Below are positions 7,910 through 16,437 of a stretch of 38,643 nucleotides of DNA, in pieces. Under the pieces are notes generated by a model that was not told the DNA's origin, did not search any database, and saw only the letters and a list, made by a program, of their open reading frames with translations. Every line of letters starts with the position of its first letter. Position 1 is the stretch's first letter. The stretch is from Paracoccus sp. (in: a-proteobacteria) (GTDB lineage: Bacteria; Pseudomonadota; Alphaproteobacteria; Rhodobacterales; Rhodobacteraceae), in contig JAUNTZ010000024.1 in NCBI GenBank assembly GCA_030538425.1, positions 1 through 38,643 on the forward strand, read 5' to 3'. The position numbers and the translations under genes were made by a program.

Positions 7910-9058
7910 TCACGCTCCGATCAGGGTGACGGTGGCAATCGCCGCGATGCCCTCATCGCGCCCGGTAAAGCCCAGCCGTTCCGAGGTGGTCGCCTTCACC
8001 GAAATGCGCGCGGGCTCAAGCGCCATGATCTCGGCCAGCCGCGCCTGCATCGCGCCCGCATGGGGGCCGATCTTGGGCCGCTCGCAGATCAGGGTCACGT
8101 CGGCATTGCCGATCCGAAAGCCCATCTGGGCGGCCAGCCCGACCGCGTGACGCAGAAAAACCGCGCTGTCGCAGCCCTTCCATTGCGGGTCCGAGGGCGG
8201 GAAATGCCGCCCGATATCGCCCTGCGCCAGCCCGCCATAAATGGCATCCGTCAGCGCGTGCATCCCCACATCCGCATCGGAATGCCCCAGCAACGCCTTG
8301 TCGTGCGGGAGACGCACGCCGCAAAGCGTGACATGGTCGCCCTCGGTCAGGGCATGCACGTCGAAACCATTGCCAAGGCGGATGTCCATCGCATTCTCCA
8401 ATCTGCGCAAAATCGCGGCGGCGCGGGCGAAATCGCCGGGATAGGTGAGTTTCAGGTTATCCTCGGACCCCGCCGTGATCGCGACCGAGAGCCCGGCGCG
8501 ATGGGCCAGCTCCACATCATCCGCCGCCCCTTCCAAGGCCGCGCGATGGGCGGCCAGAATCGCGTCCAGACGAAAGCCCTGCGGCGTCTGCGCCCGAAAC
8601 AGCCCGTCGCGCGCGACAAAGCCCGTCACCGCATCGCCCGCCCCGCGCCAAAGCGCATCAACGACCGGCAGGGCAGGCGCTGCGGCGTCGTGGCCCGCGC
8701 GCAGGCGTGAGACCACGCCGTCGATCACCGCTTGCGAGACCAGAGGCCGCGCGCCGTCATGGATCAGCACATGGGTGACGCCCGCGCCGTCCAGAGCCTC
8801 AAGCCCGGCGCGCACGCTGTCCGAGCGGCTCTCTCCGCCCGCAACAAGGATCACATGCCCGCCCAACTCCTCCAGCGCGCGCGCCATATCTTCGGGATGC
8901 ACCACGACGACGATGCGCGCGAAACCCGCGAAGGCAGCAATGCTGCGGGCAAGCACCGTCTGTCCGCCCAGATCGCGCCATTGCTTCGGCGCCCCCCCCG
9001 CCCGGGTGCCGCGACCCGCAGCGGTGATAATGACGGCAATGTCGGAATAGTCGCTCAT
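7910..9058 (-). CDS. ispDF: IspDF, bifunctional MEP-pathway enzyme
   Basis: A 382-residue fusion of two steps of the non-mevalonate isoprenoid pathway, as usual in alphaproteobacteria. Residues 1 to about 222 are IspD (2-C-methyl-D-erythritol 4-phosphate cytidylyltransferase), with the nucleotide loop [15 protein letters not shown] (13-27) and [11 protein letters not shown]. Residues 224-382, starting at an internal Met ([14 protein letters not shown]), are IspF (MECDP synthase), with the metal-binding D-x-H of FDVHAL and the [15 protein letters not shown] block, and the terminal [12 protein letters not shown]. The join is short and continuous. The gene heads an operon with pgpA and the cinA-type gene, spaced by 1 bp and a 4-bp overlap. 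Confidence 0.97.
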   Translation of the reverse strand: MSDYSDIAVIITAAGRGTRAGGAPKQWRDLGGQTVLARSIAAFAGFARIVVVVHPEDMARALEELGGHVILVAGGESRSDSVRAGLEALDGAGVTHVLIHDGARPLVSQAVIDGVVSRLRAGHDAAAPALPVVDALWRGAGDAVTGFVARDGLFRAQTPQGFRLDAILAAHRAALEGAADDVELAHRAGLSVAITAGSEDNLKLTYPGDFARAAAILRRLENAMDIRLGNGFDVHALTEGDHVTLCGVRLPHDKALLGHSDADVGMHALTDAIYGGLAQGDIGRHFPPSDPQWKGCDSAVFLRHAVGLAAQMGFRIGNADVTLICERPKIGPHAGAMQARLAEIMALEPARISVKATTSERLGFTGRDEGIAAIATVTLIGA

Positions 9059-9084
9059 ACCAGCCTTCTAGCCCCGCCCAAGCC

Positions 9085-9180
9085 CCCGCGCAATCGCGGC
9101 GGCAGCAGGTTTCTTCTGTGCAGAGCGACTCATCCTTGGGGGAGGGCTGCAATTGTGCTGACGAGGCCGCAAGCCAAAGC
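9085..9180. repeat. Intergenic direct repeat, copy A
   Basis: First of two direct copies in the 304-bp gap between ispDF and the DUF6280-like gene. It shares a 22-base identical core (9101-9122, starting GGCAGCAGG) with copy B, then ACTCATCCTTGGGG (9128-9141) and ACGAGGCCGCAA (from 9161). It carries 19 extra bases (9142-9160) absent from B. No gene is visible in this gap. Confidence 0.9.
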
Positions 9181-9211
9181 CCATCATCCACAATACCGCC
9201 CTAAAACACGC

Positions 9212-9294
9212 CCGCGCACCGCCCAATCACAGCGGCAGCAGGTTTCTTCTGTGCAAAAATACTCATCCTTGGGGACGAGGCCGCAAATCAAAGC
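9212..9294. repeat. Intergenic direct repeat, copy B
   Basis: Second copy, offset by 133 bp. The identical core is at 9234-9255, followed by AAAATACTCATCCTTGGGG and ACGAGGCCGCAAATCAAAGC. The AT-rich CAAAAATACTC followed by a G-run resembles the intergenic element at 13656-13690 read on the minus strand, so both may belong to one genome-wide repeat family; that link is an inference from eye alignment. Confidence 0.85.
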
Positions 9295-9311
9295 CTCGCC
9301 GCCCACCCATG

Positions 9312-9337
9312 AAAAAAGCCGCCCCCGAAAGGGCGGC
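9312..9337 (-). terminator. Rho-independent terminator of the DUF6280-like gene
   Basis: On the minus strand a GCCGCCC/GGGCGGC 7-bp stem (9318-9324 with 9331-9337) is followed by TTTTTT. It lies 26 bp after the stop codon at 9363, in correct orientation for that gene. Confidence 0.88.
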
Positions 9338-9362
9338 CTGATATCGCGGGACGCAGGGCAGC

Positions 9363-9683
9363 TTACGCGGCCTCAGCCTCTTCGGCGGCCTGACGGCGTT
9401 CGCTCTCCTCGCGCGACAGCGCGACAGAGGTGCGCACGCCCTTGGAGACGAACTCCATCAGCCCCTTCACCACGCGCTCATTCGGGTCGATCCCGGCGCA
9501 GGACAGCACCTCACGCCCATCCCGAGACCGCGCCCAACGCGCGATCTGTTCGGGGCCGTTGCCATATTTCTTGTCATCCGCAATCGCATCATCAAGCGCA
9601 GCCAGAACCACGGCTGCAAACAGCTTGCGGGCGCGCTGTCCCTGTTCGAAATTGAACGCCGAACCATCCACGAAATCACGCAT
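9363..9683 (-). CDS. Small conserved alphaproteobacterial protein (DUF6280-like)
   Basis: Encodes 106 residues with no signal peptide or membrane segment. The sequence is strikingly regular: MRDFVDGSAFNFEQGQRARKLFAAV is followed by ALDDAIADDKKYGNGPEQIARW, then SRDGREVLSCAGIDPNERVV, and a C-terminal charged helix ending in Glu/Ala. I recall this as a short family confined largely to Rhodobacteraceae and named DUF6280, without assigned function; that name is from memory. It has its own terminator, and the nearest upstream gene (dinB) lies 283 bp away, so it is probably monocistronic. A ribosome site AGGAC precedes the ATG. High G+C third-position use and the clean ends support a real gene. Confidence 0.87.
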   Translation of the reverse strand: MRDFVDGSAFNFEQGQRARKLFAAVVLAALDDAIADDKKYGNGPEQIARWARSRDGREVLSCAGIDPNERVVKGLMEFVSKGVRTSVALSREESERRQAAEEAEAA

Positions 9684-9965
9684 ATCTTAACGTCCTGACC
9701 AATAGAATCCACGCCGCCCGGAATGGGCGGACCCGTCTTGTCGTTGAGGCGGGGATCGGTAAAACTACCTACACCAACCACGCCCTGATTCGGTATGGCC
9801 CGCCTCACATGGCAGCCATGCGCCGAACGCATAACTATTGCGGCCTGATATGATGAGGCGCGGCCGCATTATCGCAGCGCGTCAGTCGCCATACCGCCCT
9901 TGACAACGCCGATCCCTGCTTTTGGTTTCGTGACCATCAGCAGATTGCGGCATGCCCTAGGGATG
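9684..9965. other. 282-bp gap upstream of the DUF6280-like gene
   Basis: No certain gene. Close to the downstream start the minus strand has a CCGCCC/GGGCGG hairpin (9714-9719 with 9725-9730). A minus-strand frame through 9690-9800 reads GVVGVGSFTDPRLNDKTG and then PPIPGGVDSIGQD without a stop; it could be a remnant of a secreted-protein gene, but it runs into the DUF6280-like gene in another frame. The promoter of that gene should lie here; I cannot place its boxes with confidence. Confidence 0.4.
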
Positions 9966-11123
9966 TCACTTGGGCCGCATTTCGCGAATTTCAACCGCTC
10001 CGCGGCCATCGTCGTGAAAAAGTTCCAGCTGAGCGTCATGGGCCTCGGCGGCTTCGCTCAGCCCCGAAAGCGTGATCCCCAACAGCCGGATGCCGCGCGG
10101 ATCATCGGCCAAAGGCGCGGCCATCGCCTGCGCCATGGCCAGCATCTCACCCTCACCCGCGACCAGGCGGGGCAAGGACCGCGCGCGGGTCAGCTGGTCA
10201 AAATCGGCATAGCGCAGCTTCAGCGTCACGGTCCGTCCCTGCGCGCCCAGCCGGGTGACATGGCCCCAGACCTTCGCGGCCAGATCGGCAAGCGCTGTAT
10301 CGACCGCCGCCACCCCGTGCAGATCGGCGCTATAGGTGGTCTCCGCGCCAATCGACTTGCGCGCCCGGTGCGGCTGCACGCGGCGATGGTCGCGCCCGCG
10401 CGAGACCTCGTAATAATAGCGCCCGGCCTTGCCGAAGTGACGCTCCAGCCAGTCGGGCGACTGGGCGCGCAGATCGGCGCCGGTCTCGATGCCCAGAGCC
10501 TGCATCTTGCGGGTGGTGGCGGGGCCGATGCCGTGGAACTTGCGCACCGGCAGGGTGGCCACGAAATCGGGACCGCGCGCGGGGGTGATGACGAATTGCC
10601 CGTCGGGCTTGCTCTGGTCCGAGGCGATTTTCGCCAGAAACTTGTTATAGCTGATGCCTGCGCTTGCGGTCAGGCCGGTCTCGGCGCGGATCAGCGCGCG
10701 GATACGAGCGGCGACCTCGGTCGCGCTTTGGCCCGGCTCCAGATGGGCGGTCAGGTCCAGATAGGCTTCGTCCAGCGAGAGCGGCTCAATCACCGGGGTG
10801 AAGCGCGCGAAGATCTCACGGATCTGTTGCGAGACGGCGCGGTAAACGTCGAAACGGGGCCGCACGAAGATCAGTTCAGGACAGCGCCGTGCCGCCGTGA
10901 CCGAGGGCATGGCCGAGCGCACGCCAAAGGCCCGCGCCTCATAGCTGGCCGCCGCGACCACGCCGCGCCGGGACGATCCGCCCACCGCGACCGGCTTGCC
11001 GCGCAGGTCTGGATTATCGCGTTGTTCGACCGAGGCATAGAACGCGTCCATGTCGATATGCACGATCTTGCGAATGGGCGCGTCGTCGTGATCGGGCGCG
11101 CTTTCCGCGCCCGGCCCGGTCAT
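9966..11123 (-). CDS. dinB: DNA polymerase IV (Y-family)
   Basis: A 385-residue translesion polymerase. The catalytic blocks are present: HIDMDAFYASVEQRDNP (about residues 22-38), the SLDEAYLDLT block with the second acidic pair, and SAGISYNKFLAKIASDQSKPDG. A helix-hairpin-helix region (VRKFHGIGPATTRKMQALGI) and the little-finger domain follow. Near the end lies QLELF, the classic beta-clamp-binding pentapeptide, followed by a short tail. The start overlaps the ygfZ stop by 4 bases (ATGA), so expression may depend on the upstream ABC exporter and ygfZ. I see no LexA box in the overlap, as expected for an internal operon gene. It is longer than E. coli DinB (351) mainly at the N-terminus. Confidence 0.95.
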   Translation of the reverse strand: MTGPGAESAPDHDDAPIRKIVHIDMDAFYASVEQRDNPDLRGKPVAVGGSSRRGVVAAASYEARAFGVRSAMPSVTAARRCPELIFVRPRFDVYRAVSQQIREIFARFTPVIEPLSLDEAYLDLTAHLEPGQSATEVAARIRALIRAETGLTASAGISYNKFLAKIASDQSKPDGQFVITPARGPDFVATLPVRKFHGIGPATTRKMQALGIETGADLRAQSPDWLERHFGKAGRYYYEVSRGRDHRRVQPHRARKSIGAETTYSADLHGVAAVDTALADLAAKVWGHVTRLGAQGRTVTLKLRYADFDQLTRARSLPRLVAGEGEMLAMAQAMAAPLADDPRGIRLLGITLSGLSEAAEAHDAQLELFHDDGRGAVEIREMRPK

Positions 11124-11842
11124 TCCGCCCGCGCGGCCACGCCATCCGCGCTCAGCGCCCCCTGCGCGCGGTCAAAGCGCAGATGCGCGATGCCCCGCCC
11201 GCCCGACTGGGTATAAACCACGCCCGCCTCGCGCCCGTCCGCCATCAGCAGCGGCGTGCCGACCGGCACCGGCGCTTCAAGAATGACGCGGGCAAGGCCC
11301 TTTTTCAGTTCGGTCTTGTGCTTCATGCGGGCGGTGACTTCCTGCCCGACATAGCAGCCCTTGCGGAAATCGACGCCGTTCAGACGCTCAAACCCCGCCT
11401 CAAGGATATAGCTGTCGGGGGTCAACTCAACCCCCGCCTGCGGGATCAAGTGTTCGACCCGCAGCGCGTCCCAATCGGTCGCATCATCCGCGCCGACGCC
11501 ATACCCGCGCCAGCCAAGGGCCGGATGACGCGGATCAGCCACCGCGCCGTCGGGCGCGGGGCCGGTGCCGCGCGTGACGGTGATGCCGGTTTCCTCGATC
11601 ACGACATCCGAGCGCAGCTTATACATCGACAGCCTGCGGATCACATCATCGGCCTGCGCGGCGTCCAGATCCAGCAAAAGCCCGTCACCCTGTTCGATCA
11701 CAAAGAAATCCGCCAGATATTTGCCCTGCGGGGTCAGCAGCGCGGCATAGGCCGGCAGGCGGCGCATGTCATTGGTGACAAGCCCTTGCAGAAAGGCGAT
11801 CCGGTCGGCTCCGGTCAGGCGAAAGACGCGGCGGTCAGTCAT
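11120..11842 (-). CDS. ygfZ: YgfZ/CAF17-type folate-binding protein
   Basis: A 240-residue relative of the glycine-cleavage T-protein and of COG0354. The defining motif KGCYVGQEVTARMKHK, with the conserved Cys, is present at about residues 160-175. The N-terminal block RIAFLQGLVTNDMRRL and the middle LLLDLDAAQADDVIRRLSMYKLRSDV are typical as well. YgfZ proteins help build or repair certain iron-sulfur enzymes with folate. The gene overlaps both neighbours by 4 bases (ABC exporter upstream, dinB downstream). It is shorter than E. coli YgfZ (326), as is usual in alphaproteobacteria. Confidence 0.9.
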   Translation of the reverse strand: MTDRRVFRLTGADRIAFLQGLVTNDMRRLPAYAALLTPQGKYLADFFVIEQGDGLLLDLDAAQADDVIRRLSMYKLRSDVVIEETGITVTRGTGPAPDGAVADPRHPALGWRGYGVGADDATDWDALRVEHLIPQAGVELTPDSYILEAGFERLNGVDFRKGCYVGQEVTARMKHKTELKKGLARVILEAPVPVGTPLLMADGREAGVVYTQSGGRGIAHLRFDRAQGALSADGVAARAE

Positions 11843-13572
11843 GCGGGGTCTCCGAATTGAAGGCGGACAAGCGCGGCATAGGCGCCGTTTGCCCGCATCA
11901 ATTGGTCATGACTGCCCTGTTCGACAACCCTGCCCGCCTCGATCACCACGATCTTGTCGGCGGCGCGGATGGTGGACAGGCGATGCGCGATGACAAGCGT
12001 GGTGCGGTCCTGCGACAGATCGTCAAGCGCGGCCTGAACCAAGCGTTCCGACGCGGCATCAAGCGCGCTTGTCGCCTCATCCAGAAGCAGGATCGGCGCA
12101 TCGCGCAGGATCGCGCGGGCAATCGCGATGCGCTGCCGCTGCCCGCCCGACAGCGACGATCCGCGCGGCCCGGCTTGCGTATCCAGCCCGTCCGGCAGGC
12201 GGTCGGCGAAATCATCGACATAGGCCGCAGCCGTAGCGCGGGCCAGCCGCTCGGGCGGGGCGTCATTGCCCAGAACGATATTGTCGCGCAGGGTCTCGTC
12301 AAACAGCGCGGGCTCCTGACTGACGACCGAGAACTGGTCGCGCAGCACGCCCAGATCGTAATCGGCAAGCGGCACATCGCCCAGAGTGATGCGCCCGCCC
12401 TCAGGATCAACCATGCGCGTCAACAGATTGAAAACGGTCGATTTTCCCGCACCCGATGGGCCAACAAGGGCGGTTGTCTGCCCGGCCTCGGCGGTAAAGC
12501 TGAGGCCGCGCAGCACCGGGTGGCCATCATAGGAGAGGCGCACATCCTCCAGCCGCAATTCCGTGCTTGCCGGTGGATCAAGGCGTGGCCCGGACTGGAC
12601 GGTCGGTTGCGTGTCGAAGATGCTGTAGATCCTCTCCAGACTGGCGGCGGCAACCTGCCAACTGCCCGCAAGCGCGCCCAGACGGCGCAGCGGCTGGAAG
12701 GCCAGCGACAGCGCGGTGAAAAAGGCCATGAAGTCGCCGACCGTGCGCTGCCCCGTGGTGACTTCGGCCCCGCCCAGCCAAAGCACTCCGACAAAGCCAA
12801 GCCCGGTCACAATGTCGATCAGCGCGGGCACCACCGCGCCGATGCCCGCAATCCGCGTCTCACTGTCGCGGATTTTCTCGACAATGGCGGCGAAGCGGGC
12901 CTGCTGGTAAGCCTCGATCCGGTTGAGGCGAACGGTCTGGATGCCGTGGAGAACCTCATCAATCCGGGTCGCGCGGTCAGACGCACGGGCGCGGGTGTCG
13001 CGCATCTTGCGCCGGATATAGCGCTGCACCAACAGCGTGGGCAGGATCAGCAGCGGCGCGCCGACAAGCGCCATCGCCGTCCACCACGGATCAATCGCCA
13101 CCGCCACCGCAAAAAGCGCGACAAGCGAGACGATATCGCGCCCCGCGCCGGTGATGAACACCTTCCAGATGTCTTGCACCGCAGCGGTGTCGCCCTGAAT
13201 CCGTTCGAGCAGCCCGCCCGGCGGGTTGGTCTGAAAGAACCGCGCGTCCAGCCCCATGATATGGCCCAGCATATCGGTCTGCATCCGCGCCGCGACGGAC
13301 TGGCTGACCCGCGCCAAGAGGGTGCGGTTGATGATCGAGGTGATGGCGCGGATCAGGAACAGCGAAAAGATCGCGCCGCCCACCCACCAGATCGCCGAGG
13401 TATCCCCGCCGACGAACACCTTGTCGAAGAGCGGCTTGAGCATCCAGCTGAGCGCCGCAAGCGTCGAGCCCTCGATCACCATAAAGAAAAACGCCACGCC
13501 CATGGTGACGGCATGGCCGCGCAGATAGTCCGACCAGATGCGTGAGAATAACAAGGGCTTGGGCTGTGTCAT
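11839..13572 (-). CDS. MsbA-like ABC exporter (fused permease-ATPase)
   Basis: A 577-residue half-transporter. Residues about 20-310 form a type I exporter membrane domain with six predicted helices (clear ones near 20-40, 62-80, 142-180 and 250-290). The ATPase part, from about residue 335, shows Walker A GPSGAGKST, the Q-loop VSQEPALF, signature LSGGQRQR, Walker B ILLLDEATSALD and the switch IAHRLS. The layout is that of MsbA/LipidA flippases and related multidrug exporters; the substrate is not determined by sequence. It ends inside the ygfZ start (ATGA). The gap to the TIGR02186 gene upstream holds a terminator-like repeat element, so it is likely to have its own promoter. Confidence 0.92.
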   Translation of the reverse strand: MTQPKPLLFSRIWSDYLRGHAVTMGVAFFFMVIEGSTLAALSWMLKPLFDKVFVGGDTSAIWWVGGAIFSLFLIRAITSIINRTLLARVSQSVAARMQTDMLGHIMGLDARFFQTNPPGGLLERIQGDTAAVQDIWKVFITGAGRDIVSLVALFAVAVAIDPWWTAMALVGAPLLILPTLLVQRYIRRKMRDTRARASDRATRIDEVLHGIQTVRLNRIEAYQQARFAAIVEKIRDSETRIAGIGAVVPALIDIVTGLGFVGVLWLGGAEVTTGQRTVGDFMAFFTALSLAFQPLRRLGALAGSWQVAAASLERIYSIFDTQPTVQSGPRLDPPASTELRLEDVRLSYDGHPVLRGLSFTAEAGQTTALVGPSGAGKSTVFNLLTRMVDPEGGRITLGDVPLADYDLGVLRDQFSVVSQEPALFDETLRDNIVLGNDAPPERLARATAAAYVDDFADRLPDGLDTQAGPRGSSLSGGQRQRIAIARAILRDAPILLLDEATSALDAASERLVQAALDDLSQDRTTLVIAHRLSTIRAADKIVVIEAGRVVEQGSHDQLMRANGAYAALVRLQFGDPA

Positions 13573-13620
13573 GGGTCTGATCTAGCCCGCAATCTGGACC
13601 CGCGGCAAGTGCGGGCGGCG

Positions 13621-13680
13621 GCGAAAGGGGGCGCTGCCCCCATCCGCTTTGCGGATCCCCCCGGGATATTTGGGGACAAA
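13621..13680 (-). terminator. Triple-hairpin intergenic element, probable terminator of the TIGR02186 gene
   Basis: Three adjacent inverted repeats lie here: TCCCC/GGGGA (13656-13660 with 13672-13676), ATCCGC/GCGGAT (13642-13647 with 13651-13656) and GGGGGC/GCCCCC (13627-13632 with 13636-13641). On the minus strand the last is followed by TTT and lies after the TIGR02186 stop at 13692. The overall form is reminiscent of the intergenic repeat at 9234-9274. Confidence 0.65.
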
Positions 13681-13691
13681 AGACAAAGTGC

Positions 13692-14537
13692 CTATCGCCG
13701 TTGAAGCGAGCGAAACGCGGCCGAGGCGGCCCAACCCGCAAAAGCCGCAATCGCCAGCGACATGAAGCCATAGATGAAGGGCTGATCGAAGGCCATGCGG
13801 TAAAGCCAGCGTTCCAGCCCGACCTTGCGCACCTCAAGCGGCGCGCGATAGTCGTCGATCACCTGCCCGTCGCGCAGAAGGAAGATGCGGGTGCGATAGG
13901 TGCCCTCGACAAGGTTCGCGGGCAGGCGGAAATCGGCGCGGAACAGCGTCTGATCGACCAGATGCACGCCGCCCTCATCCAGCCGGTAGATACCGCTGTC
14001 GATACGTTGGCGCAGCATCGCCTCGGTGAACTCGGCGGGGTTATCGACCTCGACCGGGCGGGCAAAGGCGCGCAGGGCCAAGGGAACCGAGATGCGGAAC
14101 TGCGTGTCCTCTTCGGGCGCAAGGATCTGATCCAGGGGCGCGGTCGAGGAGACCGCATAGAAACTCGGCGCAGCACCCACGACCACCGATTGCGTATTCA
14201 CCCAGATGCCAAAGCGGCGTTCCTTGCGGCGCACCGTGACCGAACGCGACGGCCCCTCAACCGTGGCAATCACCTGCACTGGCGCGCCTGACGGGATCGG
14301 GGTTTCGCGCTTGATCGCGCCGTAAAGGATGATCTCGGACCCGTCGAAACTGGTGGTGATGGCGATATCGTCGCTGGAGAGACCCGCCACCACGGTCTCG
14401 CCCGGGGCCTCGGGCGGCTCGGGGACGGGGTCGGGGCGCTGCGGGAAGTTGTAGGTCGGGAAATCCATGCCCGAGGGCATTTCCGTGTTCGCTGCGGCAG
14501 GCAGGGCAAACAGAAGTGCAATCGCAAGAACCCGCAT
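13692..14537 (-). CDS. TIGR02186 family membrane-anchored periplasmic protein
   Basis: Encodes 281 residues. There is a signal peptide ([16 protein letters not shown]), a long periplasmic domain with beta-rich character, and one C-terminal membrane helix at about residues 252-272 (FIYGFMSLAIAAFAGWAASAAF). Blocks such as SFDGSEIILYGAI, RKERRFGIWVN, PSFYAVSSTAPLD and FRADFRLPANLVEGTYRTRIFLL are those I associate with TIGR02186, an alphaproteobacterial family of unknown function found next to TauE/SafE permeases. Here the permease stop and this start share one base (TGATG), so the two are coupled and likely form a functional pair, perhaps in sulfur-compound or organic anion export. The function of the soluble part is unknown. 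Confidence 0.87.
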   Translation of the reverse strand: MRVLAIALLFALPAAANTEMPSGMDFPTYNFPQRPDPVPEPPEAPGETVVAGLSSDDIAITTSFDGSEIILYGAIKRETPIPSGAPVQVIATVEGPSRSVTVRRKERRFGIWVNTQSVVVGAAPSFYAVSSTAPLDQILAPEEDTQFRISVPLALRAFARPVEVDNPAEFTEAMLRQRIDSGIYRLDEGGVHLVDQTLFRADFRLPANLVEGTYRTRIFLLRDGQVIDDYRAPLEVRKVGLERWLYRMAFDQPFIYGFMSLAIAAFAGWAASAAFRSLQRR

Positions 14538-15448
14538 CAGATAATCCCCGGCGTGATCGAATAGAGGTCATCGGGGCGCAGGAACAGGTCCATCGCCAGC
14601 TTGGCACAGACCGCCAGCACCAAAAGCGCCAGCAGGATGCGCAACTGCTCGGCCCGCAAGCGCGCGCCCAGATGCGTGCCGATCTGCGCCCCGGTGACGC
14701 CGCCCACGATCAGCAGAACGGCCAGCATCACATCCACGGTATTATAGCTGATCGCATGCATCAGCGTGGTGAAGGCGGTCACAAAAGTGATCTGGAACAG
14801 CGAGGTACCGATCACGACCTTGGTCGGCATCCCCAGCAGATAGATCATCGCGGGCACCATGATGAAGCCCCCGCCCACGCCCATGATCGCGGACATCACG
14901 CCGACGCCAAAGCCCACCACCAAGGGCGGGATCACGGACAGATAGAGCCCCGAACGGCGGAACTTGATCTTGAAAGGCAGCGCATGGATCCAGCCGTGAT
15001 GCTTGCGCGCGGGTTTGCCCCCCGCCCGAGATCGCGACAGCGCGCGCAGGCTTTCTTGCAACATCATGCCGCCCACCGCGCCCAGCATGACGACATAGGA
15101 GATCTGCACGACCAGCTCGACCTGGCCGATCTTTTGCAAAAGGTTGAAGATCAGCACCCCCACCGCTGAGCCGGTCAGACCGCCGATCAACAACACCGTG
15201 CCCATCCGCAAATCCACGCTGCGCTTTTTGAGATGCGCCAGCACGCCCGAGATGGATGAGGCCACCACCTGATTGGCGCCGGTCGCCACCGCGATGCCCG
15301 GCGGGATGCCGATGAAGAACAAAAGCGGCGTGATCAGAAACCCGCCGCCGACGCCGAACAGGCCGCTCATCAAGCCCACGATCCCGCCCAGCCCGATCAG
15401 CGTGAAGGCGTTGACCGAAACTTCGGCGATGGGCAGATAAATCAGCAT
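14537..15448 (-). CDS. TauE/SafE-family permease (probable sulfite or sulfonate exporter)
   Basis: Encodes 303 residues from the ATG at 15448 ([29 protein letters not shown]); the frame is open further upstream, but that stretch is not hydrophobic and overlaps surE on the other strand. The family's twin glycine motifs are visible: [19 protein letters not shown] in the first half and [24 protein letters not shown] in the second, reflecting the internal duplication. About eight membrane segments are predicted. TauE/SafE proteins move sulfite, sulfoacetate or other organic anions; the substrate here is unknown. It is co-translated with the TIGR02186 gene and divergent from surE across a 180-bp gap. 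Confidence 0.9.
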   Translation of the reverse strand: MLIYLPIAEVSVNAFTLIGLGGIVGLMSGLFGVGGGFLITPLLFFIGIPPGIAVATGANQVVASSISGVLAHLKKRSVDLRMGTVLLIGGLTGSAVGVLIFNLLQKIGQVELVVQISYVVMLGAVGGMMLQESLRALSRSRAGGKPARKHHGWIHALPFKIKFRRSGLYLSVIPPLVVGFGVGVMSAIMGVGGGFIMVPAMIYLLGMPTKVVIGTSLFQITFVTAFTTLMHAISYNTVDVMLAVLLIVGGVTGAQIGTHLGARLRAEQLRILLALLVLAVCAKLAMDLFLRPDDLYSITPGII

Positions 15449-15628
15449 GGCGGCTCCCTGTTGGCCAATTATCCCTGCCAGCGCGCAAAGGTCAAAGGAC
15501 CGCGTGGGATTTGGCGCGTTTTTTGCCGCTCGGACGCGGGGCGATGCGCAAAAGCCGCGCCTTGCGCTTGCCGCGCGGGGGTTGCGCCGATAATCATGCG
15601 AAAAAGCGCAGCGAAAAACGGACGGCCC

Positions 15629-16420
15629 ATGCGGATCTTGATCACCAATGACGACGGCATCAACGCCCCCGGTCTGGCCGTGGCGCAGGAGATCGCCACC
15701 GAACTGGCCGGCCCCTCGGGCGAGATCTGGGTGGTCGCCCCCGCATTCGAGCAATCGGGCGTAGCGCATTGTATTTCCTATGCTCATCCAACCATGGTCG
15801 CGCGTCTGGCGCCCCGCCGCTATGCCGCCGAGGGCAGCCCCGCCGACTGCGTTCTGGCCGCGCTTTATGATGTGATGGCCGATGCGCCGCCGGATCTGGT
15901 CATCTCAGGCGTGAATGCGGGCAACAATTCGGGCGAGAACGCGATGTATTCGGGCACTGTCGGCGGCGCGATGGAGGCCGCGTTGCAGGGCCTGCCCGCG
16001 ATTGCGCTGTCGCAATATATGGGGCCTGAAACGGCGGCGCTTGACGACCCGTTCGAGGCCGCCCGCCAGCACGGCGCCCGCGTGATCCGCCGTCTTCTCG
16101 ATCATGGCGACTGGGAATCCGATGCGGATTTCCGGCTGTTCTACAACATCAACTTTCCGCCTCTGGGGGCCGCGTCGGTGGCGGGCCTCAAGGTCGCGCC
16201 GCAGGGCCGCCGCCGCGATGTGCAGATGGGGATGATGCCTTATGTTGCGCCGAACGGGCGGCGGTTTTTGTGGGTCAAGGGCGGCCCGCAGAACGGCCCC
16301 GCCACTGAAGGCAGCGACGTGGCCGCCAATCTTTCGGGCTTTATCTCGGTCACGCCGATGCGGGCCGATCTGACCTGCCATGCCTCGCTGGACGGGCTGG
16401 CGCAGGCGCTGAGCGACTGA
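15629..16420 (+). CDS. surE: 5'/3'-nucleotidase SurE
   Basis: Encodes 263 residues from the ATG at 15629; the frame is open upstream to 15461, but [15 protein letters not shown] is the canonical SurE start and the upstream part looks random. Metal ligands are in NDDG (7-10), and the [25 protein letters not shown] block follows at about residue 90. SurE is a metal-dependent phosphatase acting on nucleoside monophosphates and polyphosphate, linked with stationary-phase survival. It is followed 17 bp later by pcm and then nlpD, the order also known from gammaproteobacteria. Confidence 0.96.
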   Translation: MRILITNDDGINAPGLAVAQEIATELAGPSGEIWVVAPAFEQSGVAHCISYAHPTMVARLAPRRYAAEGSPADCVLAALYDVMADAPPDLVISGVNAGNNSGENAMYSGTVGGAMEAALQGLPAIALSQYMGPETAALDDPFEAARQHGARVIRRLLDHGDWESDADFRLFYNINFPPLGAASVAGLKVAPQGRRRDVQMGMMPYVAPNGRRFLWVKGGPQNGPATEGSDVAANLSGFISVTPMRADLTCHASLDGLAQALSD

Positions 16421-16437
16421 TCGGGGCGCGCGGATCC

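Noticed and set aside
9085-9294. CRISPR-like array
   Set aside because: Only two copies, unequal in length, with no regular spacers and no cas genes nearby.
11120-11842. Overlapping gene ends (ATGA) as frameshifts
   Set aside because: Each neighbour has complete family motifs and a proper start; 4-base overlaps recur through the window and are normal translational coupling.
11857-13545. Plus-strand open frame of over 560 codons opposite the ABC exporter
   Set aside because: Antisense to a gene with full ABC motifs; long antisense frames are expected at this G+C content, and its translation has no recognisable domain.
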